NCBI RefSeq assembly: GCF_036417845.1
Contig: NC_089984.1
Span: forward strand, 2,790,001 to 2,854,000
DNA: 64,000 nt
DNA from: Apteryx mantelli
Lineage: Eukaryota > Chordata > Aves > Apterygiformes > Apterygidae
Reading direction: 5' to 3'
In this document: positions 18,163-30,800 of the stretch, piece after piece
Position numbering within the stretch: the first letter of the stretch is position 1
How the letters are laid out: the number at the start of each line of letters is the position of its first letter
Position numbers and translations under genes: made by a program
The notes under the pieces: model-generated
What the model was told of the DNA's origin: nothing
Database searches by the model: none
Seen by the model: the letters and a program-made list of their open reading frames with translations, nothing else

Positions 18163-21100
18163 CTCCCGGGGCAAACAGGAGCTCTGAGGTTTTATCTTCA
18201 GCCTGTCCTACTTTTCATTAAGTCTTGCATCACCTGTGTAAGCAGTCAGGCCAATGTTGAAGAACAGCATGGAGTGACACCTTGACCTGATGTCTGGTTT
18301 AACAGTTTTCTTCTATCCCAGCAAGGCATTAAAGCAAGGTAAGCTGGTTGAGAGCTAATAGCATTTCCCAACCTGCAGCCAAGAAGTCCGTTTGGGGACA
18401 TCCCCGCACAGCTTTGCTACACCAGTGTCCTCCAAACATGAACTATCTATGTGGTCAATGCACCTGATCTGCTACCTGTGTATGGGACATGTGGGAAACT
18501 TCTTTGCATGGCTAGTTAAGACACTATAGTGATCCAAAGTCAAAAGGGACGTGCAGGCATACATGAAGGTCTTCTCTCCAGGCAAACAGTTCCCTTGCCG
18601 GGAAGCTTTGACACACACTTTTTTTTCCCCTCTGTCTCTCCTCCCAGTTATGCAGCCTTGTACTACATTTCTCTGGTGATTACACCTTTCAGTTACTTCT
18701 GTAAAATTGGCTCGTGGTCCTCTTTATGGGTAGACTTTCCATTTTCCTTTGTTTTTCTTGCCTGTCTGGACATTGCTTGCAGTTCCTGCTCTTCTCTTTT
18801 GGAATATCTTCTCCTCCCTTTTAGTTGTATCACTTCAAGCAGTATTTTCAGCCTCTCTTTGCCTCTCTCTTTCCATTGACTTCTTTATGAGATGATATTC
18901 TTCATATTCATACAAGACATTGCTGGGGATCCAGCAACGATAATAGCCACTTCTGGATCCTGGGTGTCATCCTTGAAGAGATGACAGAAACAATGTCTGA
19001 CCATAGCTGAAGTATGAAGACAGTCTGATCAGTGAATCATTTTAAATTGACTCGTGTCTCCTCATATATTATTTCTTTACCAGTCACAAATAAACAATGA
19101 CAATAACATGATCCAGTAAATCAAATTAGCAAGAGGGTACATTTAGTCGGAAAGTATTTGAATTTCTGCATTTAAGGATTGCAGCTGATGGTTCTTAATA
19201 AAACAACATCCAGGGCAGAATTGATGCCTGGCTCTTCTTACATAATCCAGCCCAAATAAAACTGGAATAAAGGCAACCCAAAAGAGACACTTTCCCCAGA
19301 TTTATTCAATATTGTTTTGTTTTGAGCCTTGTAGATGATGGGAAGTTGATGCTGTGATGTTGTTTTGGGAGTGGAATAAGTTATTTATAACAGACCTCAG
19401 TTTCTTGTGATTACAGCACAGAGACTGTGGGAAAGTCTCATTTTTCCAGTGGTAAATATGACTTTGTTGCTTTCATTCACTCTGGCACTCTCAAGTGGTG
19501 GTTACCCACTCTGACCAGAAGGCTCCAGGGACCTCTGAGCTCCTGTTGTCATTGGTCCCACTGTGAAGCACGATGGCTGCTTTCCCTGCAGAGACCTTAG
19601 CTCTTCCCTTGCTCTGCTTAGCATCGAGGTGGACAGGAGAGAGCCTCCGAGGACTATGTGTGCTTCTCAGGGCTTGTAGTGGGGTGTCCCCCATTCTTAA
19701 CCAAAGATGCCTGTTGTGATGGCAGTATGTTTGCACTGAGTGAGTCCTCTGGTTCAGAGCAACTCCCCAGTCTGCACAGCGGCATGCTCTCCGCAAAAAA
19801 ACGAATCTTCTGAGGGCAGCGGCTCTGCCATGAGCAGCGTTGTATTTGGAGATTCACATCATGGTGTGTTGTACCAGAAACCACTGGCATTCTGAACTCA
19901 AGGCAATGTATTCCCATAGCCCCTGCTGTATGAGAAACTGTCTGGCTTTTTGCAAATTGGAGACATGCCTTGGAATCTCTTCCCCCCCACCACCCTTTTT
20001 TTTGGTAAATATATATTTTAATCCTCCCAGCCTTAAATCCAGACAAGCAGATGCACTAAAAAGAGTACAATGATGTGGGCCGTGACCCAGCAACATTAGG
20101 GTTAGCAGTAGCTTTCCTGCCGCTGGCTGTGAAGAGATGATTATTGTGTATTCCTCGTGTCTGTTTGGTGATGCTCCATGTTTCAAACTATCATTTCCAC
20201 TTTTTTCAGCAAGGCAGAAATCACTGTTGCAGCCTCCACATCTACTTTTCTTCCCAGTGGAGTCTGTTTGCTTCTGACATCCTGGAGGGCAAGAGGTACC
20301 TCAGTAGCTCTGTGTATGTTCATAGGATGGATGCACAGCAGATTCCCATGTCCTCCTTGAAACTTTTTTGGTCTGGAAAGGAAAGAAGAGTGCTACTTAC
20401 CTCCCAGTTACCACAGACAAGCAAACAACCTTGGGTAAGATGACATTCTACCCAAGTCGAGAACCAAATATCTCGTGCACCATGCAGTGAGTGATAAGCT
20501 GGCACCCTTCCTGTTGGCAGCCAGGTGAACTGGTGCATACCCCAGAAATGCCAGAGGTGCATGCAGATAAAATTTGCCTTCTGCTAGATGCCTCCAGAGC
20601 CCAGCAGGAACATCAAGGGAAGGAATGAAAACAAATCCATTTGAAATACTTCTTGTAGTATTTAGGATTGCATCTAAGCAAAATCTCAAATGGGAGGTTA
20701 GGCTCCAGACCTCCAGACGCCCCTTCCAACTAGCATTTAGTTGAATCTATGAAAATGTCCCTCTCTTCCCCCTTTCATGACCAGTGAACATCTCCAACCT
20801 GCTGGGCCTTTTCCTTCATCCCCAGCTGCTGCTGCTTTTCTTAGCCTTCCCTTGGAGCTTGGACAGGCAGTGCTGGACCACAGAGCACCCTGTCCCTTCT
20901 CCATTGTTTTGGTCTGTGCTCTCTAATGAGCTCTGTCTTGATAAGATACAGCATATAACATGTTTTTCAACAGTCCACCGTCCCCTGGCGCTACTGAAGT
21001 CCCATCTGATTTTCCCAGGTGTTTCATTTATGGGTGTCCTTCCAGGCAGGTCTGTGGCACAAGAGCGTGGCTGCTTGGACAAATGGTGGCCCCACATGCA

Positions 21101-21919
21101 CAGGGCTCTCTGAGGAAATCTCAGGCCTCTGCTGGACCCAGGGAAACCTTGGTAAAAGCTTGCCAGCCAGCTAAAGAGAAAAAAAGAGGGGAGAGAAGGT
21201 CCATGGTGGTGCCTGTTATTTCCAGCATGCATGTGACATGCCTGCATCCCTCCTGCAGGTGCATGCACATGCAGACATAACTGACAGCTAATTTGTGTCT
21301 CAAGACAATTCTGTACTGGGGAAAGGAGAGTGAAATTTCTAGTAAAAGTATCTATAGCCAGCCCTTGTCTGGGAAACCAGGCCCTTCTGTGCTCTCATTA
21401 CTGATCCTCCTTAATTCAAATTGCTGGGGCTTTCAGGGTTACGGATACTGCAGTATAAGACAGACCTCACTGTTTCCGGAGGAGAACAATGGGTCTTGTA
21501 ATTGTACCTTACAATTAGAGCTTGTCAAATGATCTGTTATGAGCTAATTATTTATAAGTGACACTAACTTAGACAAACAGCTACCACCGGTGAGTTGCTT
21601 GCAGCAGGTCACTCGTTTCCTATTTCTGGATTCATCGATGGTCAACGGTGTAAACTCTTAAGACACGAGGATTATGAAGACAAGTAAGAAATGTAATCCT
21701 CTCATCAGAATCTTTAGCAAATATTGATATCTGCTGAGTTCCACAGTTTTGAGGGTTGCAGCCTACCTGATAGGCCTTGGAGAGTTGGCAAAGATCTGTA
21801 GGACTCCAGAACTCTGAGCAAAACAATTATTTCGCTTTGATCTGTGAAAGCAAGTATCCATCAGTATAATTATTCAAGTAGTTCTGCTTATTCCTATCAA
21901 AGCTGTGGCGTTTGCAAGG
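18163..21919. other. Intergenic, no gene recognised
   Basis: Includes a T/C-rich stretch at 18,620-18,880 that gives a hydrophobic 116-codon open frame of no known family. A possible CR1 tail remnant lies at about 20,690-20,755 (cagacctccagacgcccctt, then ccaac and aatctatgaa). Nothing else is recognised. Confidence 0.5.
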
Positions 21920-22117
21920 TGTTGCAGCCTCAAGACAGATCACCAGAAAGGTGAAGGATCTCCATCCTTGATCTGTTTCAAGATTCAGTTAGACAAAGTC
22001 AGTGGCACCAGATCAGGCTGCCCTGATCTGATGTTGGCAACAGTCCTGCTCTGAGGGGGAGATTGGTCTGGTGACCCCCTGAGGTCCCTTCCACCAATGC
22101 TGCTGGGATGCTATGGT
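21920..22117 (+). mobile_element. CR1 LINE 3'-end fragment, forward, diverged
   Basis: Contains aaggatctccatccttgatc, then agattcagttagacaaagtc, then ctggtgaccccctgaggtcc and cttccaccaatgctgctggg. This is the CR1 tail without the terminal octamer repeats. Confidence 0.75.
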
Positions 22118-25100
22118 AAGCCTTGTTTGTTGTGAAGGAGGACCTGCACTCTCTGGTGTGATCCATGTAGGAGCATGGAGGGGTGGGCACAAGCCATCAA
22201 GGCTGAATGGACAGGGACAAAGAAGGTTTGCAGTATGTTAGCTGAGGGGGTTGGGGAGCAGGGAAAGCAGAGCTGCAGATCCAGCCCGTGCTGATAGATG
22301 TCCTACCGTCAGAATAGCCTAGAAACTCATGCTTTGAGTCCTCCTAGCAAAATCCCAGACTTATGCCTCTGAGTTTGGCCAACTTCCCTGGGTGATTTGG
22401 AAGTGCACAGACTGTCCCATAACCTGTCCCAGCACAAGCAATCCTCTGACAAGGCTCTCACGGCACATCTATCATGCTATCCCTGACTGCACCAGTAAAT
22501 TCTGCTGCTATACAACCTGGAAACCCATTACATTCTGGGCATCTGGGAATCATTTCCAATGAAGATACAGCTGGAACTACACTCAAATCTCCTGTCTGGG
22601 AAAAAGCCAAGACTTCCCTAGCCTCTACTTAACTGTGTGTGGTGGGAAACAAGGGTGTGGAGGAGGGAAGGTAGGGACAGAGACAGTCTTCTAAAACAGG
22701 CAGAGGTTATACTGGAGATTTCTCTCCAGGAGAACCACCTCTGGGTGCAGTTAAATGCCACTCTGGAGGCATTTAAATGCCATCTGGAGGCAGGTACAGA
22801 CCTGAAACAGTTGGGACTAACACACATTGGGATTTCCCTGGACCTATCCAATTTTCCACCTAGAAAGGCTGTTCAGGAGATTTTGAGAACTTTCGCCCAA
22901 TGTCAGGGATTTCCAGTCACCCAGTGAGCAGGAGCAAGAACAAGAGCAGGAAGCAAGAGTAACAAGAGAAGGAGGAAACTGGTGGTCACAGGGGTGATGG
23001 CTGCCCCAGAAAATATGGACAGTGGCAGGACTGGCAGCGAGCCCAAAGCCAGAGCAGGAGGATTGCTGGGAGAACAAACAGAAAAAGCAGCAAGGGCAAC
23101 AGCAAGAGAAGCAAATTCAGGAAGGGGAGCAACATCAGTCATAGTAGGATCAGTGAAAGGATAAGATGGTCTCAGGAGAGGGAAATGCAAGAGAGAAGTT
23201 CATGCATAGCACAGAAGCAAAGTTACTTATGTTGATGCCTGCTGTGGAGGTGGGAGAACTGTCCCAAGTGCATGTGGTGCCAGAAGAGGTGTACGATGAC
23301 TCTTCTCTCCCTGTACCAAATGTGTACAGATGCACCAGAGCTATCTGTTTGGCCAATATGACAAAGTAAAGAGGAGTGACCAGGCAGTGTTTCAGGGCCC
23401 CAGGCTTTTCAGATGGCCTCAGGGTCCTCCAGGGAGAGCTTTATCTTCTCCACAAGGTCAGGGACAAATACCAACCCTACTGTCTCTCTGTATTTCAGAC
23501 CCAACATTGGGTCTTCGTAGCAAGGCCTTGCTCTTCACAAGCAGAGAGCCAGAGTACCCTGGGAGAACAGAGTTGTTCCATGTTATAATTGTTGTGGATG
23601 TTGGCTTGTGGGCATTGTGGACAGACTTGAATGACTAGCATTCAAGAAGGGAGTGCGTCTGCAAGGAGACTATTCCTGCAAGCAGGAAAGGGGCTCAGGG
23701 AAGACAGAAAAGAAGGACTGCAAGACTCTCACTGCTGCAGGAGTACCAGCATCAGGAAAATGCCAAAAAGCTAAGATCAGGACCTGTTGCTAGAGAGGAA
23801 TTGCAGCAAACAGGCAGTGAGAAGTGGATCATTTGTGGTCAGAGGACACTGCATGCTTGGGAGACCTCTGTACAGTAAAATTCGTGAAGAATTTGCAATG
23901 TCCTCACTGGGCCCTACAAATACACCTTGAAATGGGGACAGAACTGAGATGTTCCTCACACAGACCACATGCACATCCAAAGCAAGCTATATGTTGGCAG
24001 TAGTGACATGTCCTTCCCTTCTCTATGCCATAGGCAATATGGTCTCTACTGTTTTGTGCACATGAATCATGGCATCACAGCACTACTGGTGGAGGGGACC
24101 TTGGGAGGTCCCTGAAGCAATTTGACTGAGCAATATGGTGAGCCATCTCTGTACACACAGAGCAGAGAAGTTTGTGAGACACCCGCTGTGTGGTGTTGCT
24201 TTCTCTTCAGGCATCCACATTCACACAGGAGGAATCTCCATAAGAAAGTCATAAAGCTTTTTTTCCTCGTTGGCACTGTGACAGATGCCTCTGTGGTTAG
24301 AAGTCGCCTTTAGTTTCCCCAGAGAGAGACCAGAACAAATATGTGGGCCCAGCTGCTGGGAAATAGCAGTCTGGGATTCCTCCCGTGCCTGCCGGACAAT
24401 AGGTGAGAAGAATGTGAAAATGCCTCGAATAAACAGGCAGTGCATTCCCTTTTCATGAGGAGTGGTTGCTGTTTCAGAAATGGGGAGGGATTTGTGGAAT
24501 GGGCAGAGTTAATTGACAGGGTTTTTTTCAGGGAAGGAAAAAAGTTTTCTCTTCTTTCTCTCTGATCTCCACCATCCCTCAAGCAAGTATAGATTCACAA
24601 GTTCATGGCAGTGCAGCCCGGTTAATGAGCTGGTAAACACAACTGCATGGTGAAAATTGCTTTGTGGTCATCGTAACAACTGCTGTGAGAGGCTGACACT
24701 GAGGGTTTTGGGGGGGGGGAAGAAAGTGTGAACTAAATCTGTGTTTACTCTTCTGGGAGACTGGGTAAGTCAAAATCCCAGCAGAGGTGCTGAAATGCCT
24801 CATTTGATGAAAAAGATCCCCCTTTCACAGGTTGCTATCCCTGCAGCATGTTTCAAACACAGCTGTGAACAGCAGGTCAGGAGCAGGTACACACCTGGTG
24901 CAGCCACCCCTGTTTGCAATTCCTCCCCGAATTTTCTGTAGCAAAAGCAGAATCACCATGTTTCAGCCTTCTGAATGAAGGAAAATTCACCTTAAAGCAA
25001 GGGACTTAAGGTAATCTATCCATTTAGTGTATTGCAAACAAAGCAAAGTCTATCACAATTAAGAAGGAAAAGGATTGCTGATACGAGACTAAATGATGTA

Positions 25101-27589
25101 ATCTTTTTGGCTGAAAATAAAGCCAGATTCTGGCAGCTGTGAAAATCGGAAACAAAACATGGCATACATTTTGGGGATGAGGATAGTGTACCAGTTCTCC
25201 ATCTCTTGTGTCTTGTATTAAGCCTGGCTGCTGTTCTAGCTGGGATTTTTGAGTTTAACTGTGTGCTGTAGGCTTGTAGCAGAAACTACTTTTTAGCAGA
25301 GCAGACAACACAGCCCTTTTCACCTTAAAAGCTTTGGCTGTGTCAATCATGTCTCATTACATGCTCCCTGCTGTATTCATTCAGGTGATTTATGGATTCT
25401 TTAGGCATGACGGTTCAGCAATATTATCAAGGATTGCCCCATCTTGCAAAGATAAAGTCTATGAAGGCAATGTTTGACTTTGCACAGATGTTAAGTCAGA
25501 AGGGAAATGCTGAAATAGGCCGGAGGTAAAGAAGCAATCACTGAGTCTTGGCAGTGTTTTCATCACCTCTCAAAAGGGAATGAATCTGTTTCCAAAAGCT
25601 GCAGACATTTTATTTGCTGTTCTCTGCTGTTGAAAAGTGCTTTGTAATCCCAGATGGGCAAGAGACCTGAACTCAACTGACAGTGTATTAGAGGGTTTTT
25701 TGTTTGTTTGGCAAGGGATTAATTTGACCATTTTTATTTTAATCCTGCTTTGTACAAATAGAAACATCTGCAAAATTTTCAAGGTGAGCTCCTTGTCACG
25801 CTCTACTGGATTCACACTCTCTGTATAACCCTGGCTATTTCCAAGTACCAGAAATACTGACTAGATATTTTAACCTCCTTTTTTTCCCATTTGCAAAATG
25901 CTGGTGAGTCCAGCTTTTACATGGGTTGAATTCTGCTAAGTGGGTTGTTCCTGCATCAAAATATATCCACACCCCCTATGACATTTTGGCTCATCACATG
26001 AATAGAAAAGGCATTTTTCAGAATAACTGAGAGTCAAGCTCCAATTCTGGCAATTGATCACTACCTCAGCTGCCACCTGCAGTGTCTGGTGTGGAAGGAA
26101 ACATTGTTTGAGATGGTGCATCTTCAAGTGTGAAGTTGTAAATACAGTGTCCTGAAGTGTAGGGCAGAAATGTTTAAAACTCATATGCAATGTAACGGAG
26201 ACTAGCTTTGCAAAAGCCACGTTGTCCATAATTACCAAGCTGTTCACTGTTGTAGATAATTTTGTAATTGATACCGGTAAATTATTGACATTCCTGAATC
26301 ACCCGCTTTTTCCGCAACTGCACTTCCACATAACTCCTTAAAGTTCTTGAGCAGGCTGAGCAATTCCTGCTTTGCTGGGGGAAAGTGGGGTAGAAGTCAA
26401 GCCATCACATTTCGAGTCTGAACTTTGGTTCACAATCACCAGCAAATGCTCTTAGAAAATCTTCTGCTGGACAGTTGCTGGGGTCACTGATGTGGTGTCC
26501 CAGAAAAAAATGATGCCATTTGCCCCTATTTGGCATTTTCCCCTTCTTAGTTTGAATGCTTGGATTTTTGAATTGGTGGAAACCTTCTTGAACTCTGGGA
26601 AGTGCATTTCCATGAAGGGCTGGAAACATTCTAGGGCAGTGAGCTTGCAAATTTCAGTGCTCCTCAAATGCTGAGGGTCATCTGTGTACCTACAAGGTCT
26701 TCACAGAGATCAGCTGAGGCTTCCCTTGGGCAAGACTGAATTTTGTAGAGCCTCTTCCTCCACCTGGAATGGTAAATGGCTGTTTGACAGCTGACACAGG
26801 ATATGAGTTTAGTTCGAACACCCTGCATGCAGAGAACTTGTAATTTTAATAGAGTTGCCTGCTGCCATGTGACTTGGGCATAGATACAACCGGTGGGTCC
26901 TGTTTGTGCATTACTGCCTTAAGAATGCCTATTCTGATGAACATGTTCAAACTTGCATCAGTCTTTGGCCAAGAAAAGAAAACTGGGAACATTTTATGAA
27001 TCACAGGCTGGAGACATGGGTTTTTATTTTACCTATAGTGTTTTGTTTTGTTTTTTCAAATCTCACAAGTGACATGAGTTTTGTCTGGTGTTTAGACCCT
27101 TTTTTTCTGTAAAGCTACCTGAGAACAAGGTGAACAGGGTAAACTTGGAAGGCATAAGGTGAAGCAGATTGCTTTAGGATGGGGTGTCTGCTGGTCTGGT
27201 GGTACTTGAACCCCAGAGATGCGAAGTAGTATTGTGACAGGTCTCAGGATGAATTACAAATGCCCTTGATTGCAGAACTGTGTGGTTTTTTTACTGGCAC
27301 ACATATTTCTGCAGCCAAGTTTGCCCATACCAAAGCCAGTCTGAACATTTGGGTTTAGCTTTGTGTTTCAGACATCCCCCAAGGACAGCTCTGCAGAAGA
27401 TGTGTTCTTATGGAGCATCTGTGGTGCTTATCCATAGTAATGCCACAGTAGTGAGTAAGAGAGTAAGAATGAGCGAGTAATCCACTGCAGTGAGAAGAGA
27501 AAGTCCGTCTACGCCAAAATAGTTTCATCTACACCAAAATAAAACTACCTGTTAAACAAAGGCAATAAATTATGAAATTCAACAAATCA
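22118..27589. other. Intergenic, no gene recognised
   Basis: Around 22,640-23,640 several open frames follow one another on the + strand (96, 60, 67 and 102 codons) in different frames. They have no shared domain and no clear splice sites, so they are left uncalled. A short inverted CR1-like tail may lie near 24,065-24,125. A G run sits at 24,711-24,719. Confidence 0.45.
22751..22792. repeat. Imperfect tandem duplication of a ~22-bp unit
   Basis: ttaaatgccactctggaggc is followed at once by a second copy ttaaatgccatctggaggca, which lacks one base. Confidence 0.8.
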
Positions 27590-27594
27590 CAGCC

Positions 27595-27895
27595 AGGCTC
27601 AGGCTGGAGGCACAATGGGTGGGGGTCTTTGGTCTGACCCAGCTCACAGCAGGGCAAACATCACAGCTACAGCAGGTTGCTCAGGGCCGTGTCCAGGTAA
27701 GTCTGGCCAATCCCTGAAGATGGAGATCCCCCACTGCTTGCGACCCTGTCGTAGGGTGGCACCACTTGCACGGGGAAGGACTGTTTCCTTAGGTCCAACC
27801 AGATTTTCTCTCATTGCAACTCGCACTGTGGCCTTTGGTCCTTTTGCTGTGTCCCTCTGATTATATCTTGGTTTTACAGTTATTCTGTAACCACT
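27595..27895 (-). mobile_element. CR1 LINE 3' end, reverse, ~300 bp
   Basis: On +: ggctcaggctggaggcacaa, then cagcaggttgctcagggccg, then tgtccaggtaagtctggcca, then ggagatcccccactgctt, then ggggaaggactgtttcctta. This is the inverse of the CR1 tail seen forward at 49.5 kb, so the 3' end lies at the left. Confidence 0.85.
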
Positions 27896-30800
27896 AATCT
27901 CCTTAAAACCTGCCTTTAGGGTCATCTAGTAAACTAATAGGCAATGATAGTGCAGTCCCAGCAGTTATAAAGATGTTCAGGGGCAAGGTCTCTATCCTGT
28001 GAAATCCCATGAGCCAAGTTTGGAAGAATGGGCGGCAGACATAACACTTCCCCTGGGCCAGGCTCCGGGCTTGCAGGGCAAGAGGAACCAAAAACACAAA
28101 ACCTCTTCTCCTGGGGATGAGTCAATTCCCTCTGCCAACACTTCTGGAGAGGCTCACTTCCCACTGGGATGTACAAAGCCTGGCTGATTACAGCAATGTT
28201 CTCATTGTACGGGTTCACGTTGCAGTGAGATAACCAGTACAGTTTTCATATGATGGCAACCTCAACTCAAAGCTCAGCTCCCTTGCCTTAAGAGCTGTTT
28301 CGCTGCTTGTCTCTAATCCCAGCATCACATTTTTCCACAGACACTGGCTGAAGAGCCAGAAAAACAACCAGGCCATCACCCAGCTTCAGACAAAGGCTTC
28401 AGCTGCACTGAAATGTGGCACCCTGTTTCTAGGAGGAAACCCTTAGGCCAGGAATAAAAACCTACGGCTAGACTGTGACTGGGCATAGACCCTACCTAAA
28501 GCACTTAGGTGTGTGCTGAAACCTCAGTAAATAAAAAGAGAGGTGAGCAAATGTTTAAAGCCACTGGTCTATTGTTGATCTTGAAGCTTCATTCCCATAT
28601 TTTGGATCCTCCTTTTAAATGGAATTTGTGATACACTAAGTGTTAATAAAAACAAACAAAATGATCTCAAATTAATTTTATTCAAGCTTGATGATGTAAA
28701 GTGTCACCCTTATCCTACCAGCATCCCTTGTGACTATTTCTCCATTTCATATAAAAACCTTCTGAGCCTTTAAACATGGGCTGCACTCTAGAAAGCTAAC
28801 ATTAGCAGCATTGGGCTGCCATGAGTAACCTAATGGACTGGGAATGAAAGATGCCTGAAAAATTGCAAACAGTTCTAAGACGCAGAGGCAAAAGGCAGCA
28901 GTCCTTTGCTGTTGCCCTCCCAGCGATTCATCACATAAACCCGTTGCCTGGGGACATCCGCCTGCAGACGTCTTTGCAACTCTGCATCCGAATGTGTGCT
29001 TCCTGCTGGGGCCTTTGCTTTTGCTCCGCTTAATCGATGGCTTCCACACTCCAGTTAACTCTTTGCCCTTTTCACTGCCCAATTGTTTGTGTATTTCTGT
29101 GGTCCCCCCAGCTTTGTAGCTTGCATTGTTATTCACATGAGTGGGACAGAATAGCTGAAGGGGGGAAAAAAAAGTCTCCGTCAAATATTTAGTAAACCCC
29201 AAAGAGCCGTTTCCTTTCTTATTTTGCAATCTTGGCACATGCCTTCTGTTACTAAGCGGCCTTGCATTCAAAGGCTCCCCATCTCCCATTCTTTCTCCCA
29301 CCAGGTGCCCAGACTTACAGCTTTGGCAGCTGCTGGGATTTCAAAAGGGCCTATAGTCCTCTCCCGGCAGGTGAGCCCCCCATGCCTCTGCCAAAGTAAT
29401 TTCCAATCAAAGGCTCTTTGAGAGCGTCCCCAGGAAATTGACTGTGGATGTGTCACCACTGGCGGTGCCGTCACAAAGCCCTCTCTTGAGCTGCGTCTCA
29501 GACCAAGCAGAGCCGCTGGGCTGGTGGGCCCAATGGGAGCCACAGGGAGCACAGCCCAGCCTGGGGATCGGGATACTCCGACAGTGCTCAGCTGCCATTT
29601 CACCTCACCGTCAAAGGTGCTGTTCTCCTTCAAAGGGCCCGTCTGCTTTCCAAGTGGCTGGCAAGCTGCATCTTGGCTTTACTTCCATATAACTGCTGGC
29701 TTTGAAGCCCAGCAGAGGCAAACCATTTGCACTGTCCTTAGGAGGCGACAGTGACATTCATTGCCTCCTTCTCACTGAGTGCTTCTGGCATCTTGGAGAG
29801 GGCAGATCTCGTACTGAGAAGCAATAACACAGGGTCAGGCTCCACAATATCATCTTCTTTTCATCCCTTCCTTTTTAACTTGATTAAAACGATCTGTTTT
29901 GGTTGCAAGTGATGGCTGTGCACAGAGAGAGAGATGCAAGATTGCAGTGTCCTGGTGGAGCAATGGGGAGGAAGGAAGGAGAAGAGAGGAGACACAGTGG
30001 GGAAATGCTCTGCTGCAGAGAACAGCTGCGCTAATTTAGACAAGGTAAACCTGTCGATGATCCAGCCAACTTGTTCCTTATGGCAGAAAGACAATTTTGC
30101 CTGTCCTGTTGCAGCAGCCTTTGCTCCCTGCTCCTATCACTCGGGGGGCCAGTTTGGAGGAATGAAGGTGGCAGAAGACAGCTAAAACCTACTTCTCTGT
30201 GCTGCACATGGCTGAAATGGGATTAGGACCAGCACTAACTCAAAGCCCACAGGAGGTGCTGGAGGGAGGTGTGAATGGGTGGGAGCAGTGTCTTCCTGGG
30301 TATGATACTGCAGACTTGCAGCCTCCCCAGACTTGGGATTTTTAAGCAATTTTAAAGAAGCAAAGCTGGCTGAAAACAGGGGAGCTTTCTCTGAGTTATA
30401 TGGGGTTCTACTTTGGACCACAAAGTAACTGCATTAAAGATGCGTTGATGCTTGTATGACTTGAACACTAAACCTTCTGATCTGGACTCAGATACGTGCC
30501 AGTGTGCCAAAAGGCTAAGCACAGCTTGGAAAATAATCCACCATCAAGGCCAATGAATACTAGAGCCCAGCTCTTTTCACTTTCAGTAGGTAGGATTAAT
30601 GGTGCTTGGAGGTAGTAGAGAGTAGGTGGAGAGGTTTCTGAGTTGCAGGGTGGTTCTGGATGCACTCCAACCATTGTGTATGGATAGACACCAATTGTCA
30701 TCATTTAGGGGAGAAAAGGTTTCTGTTCCATTTTAACGCAAGAGAAAATTAGTGATTGAGAATATCATTAAATAACTTTCCATTGGTCCAAACCAAGGGA

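Noticed and set aside
20320-20562. A short string (HQFTW) resembling the CALY 'DQFTC' segment on -
   Set aside because: The similarity stops after four residues and no neighbouring CALY motif is present.
28747-29301. 184-codon - strand frame
   Set aside because: Longest frame in the desert, but Ser/Thr/Lys-mixed with no domain, and the + strand is also partly open. No family recognised.
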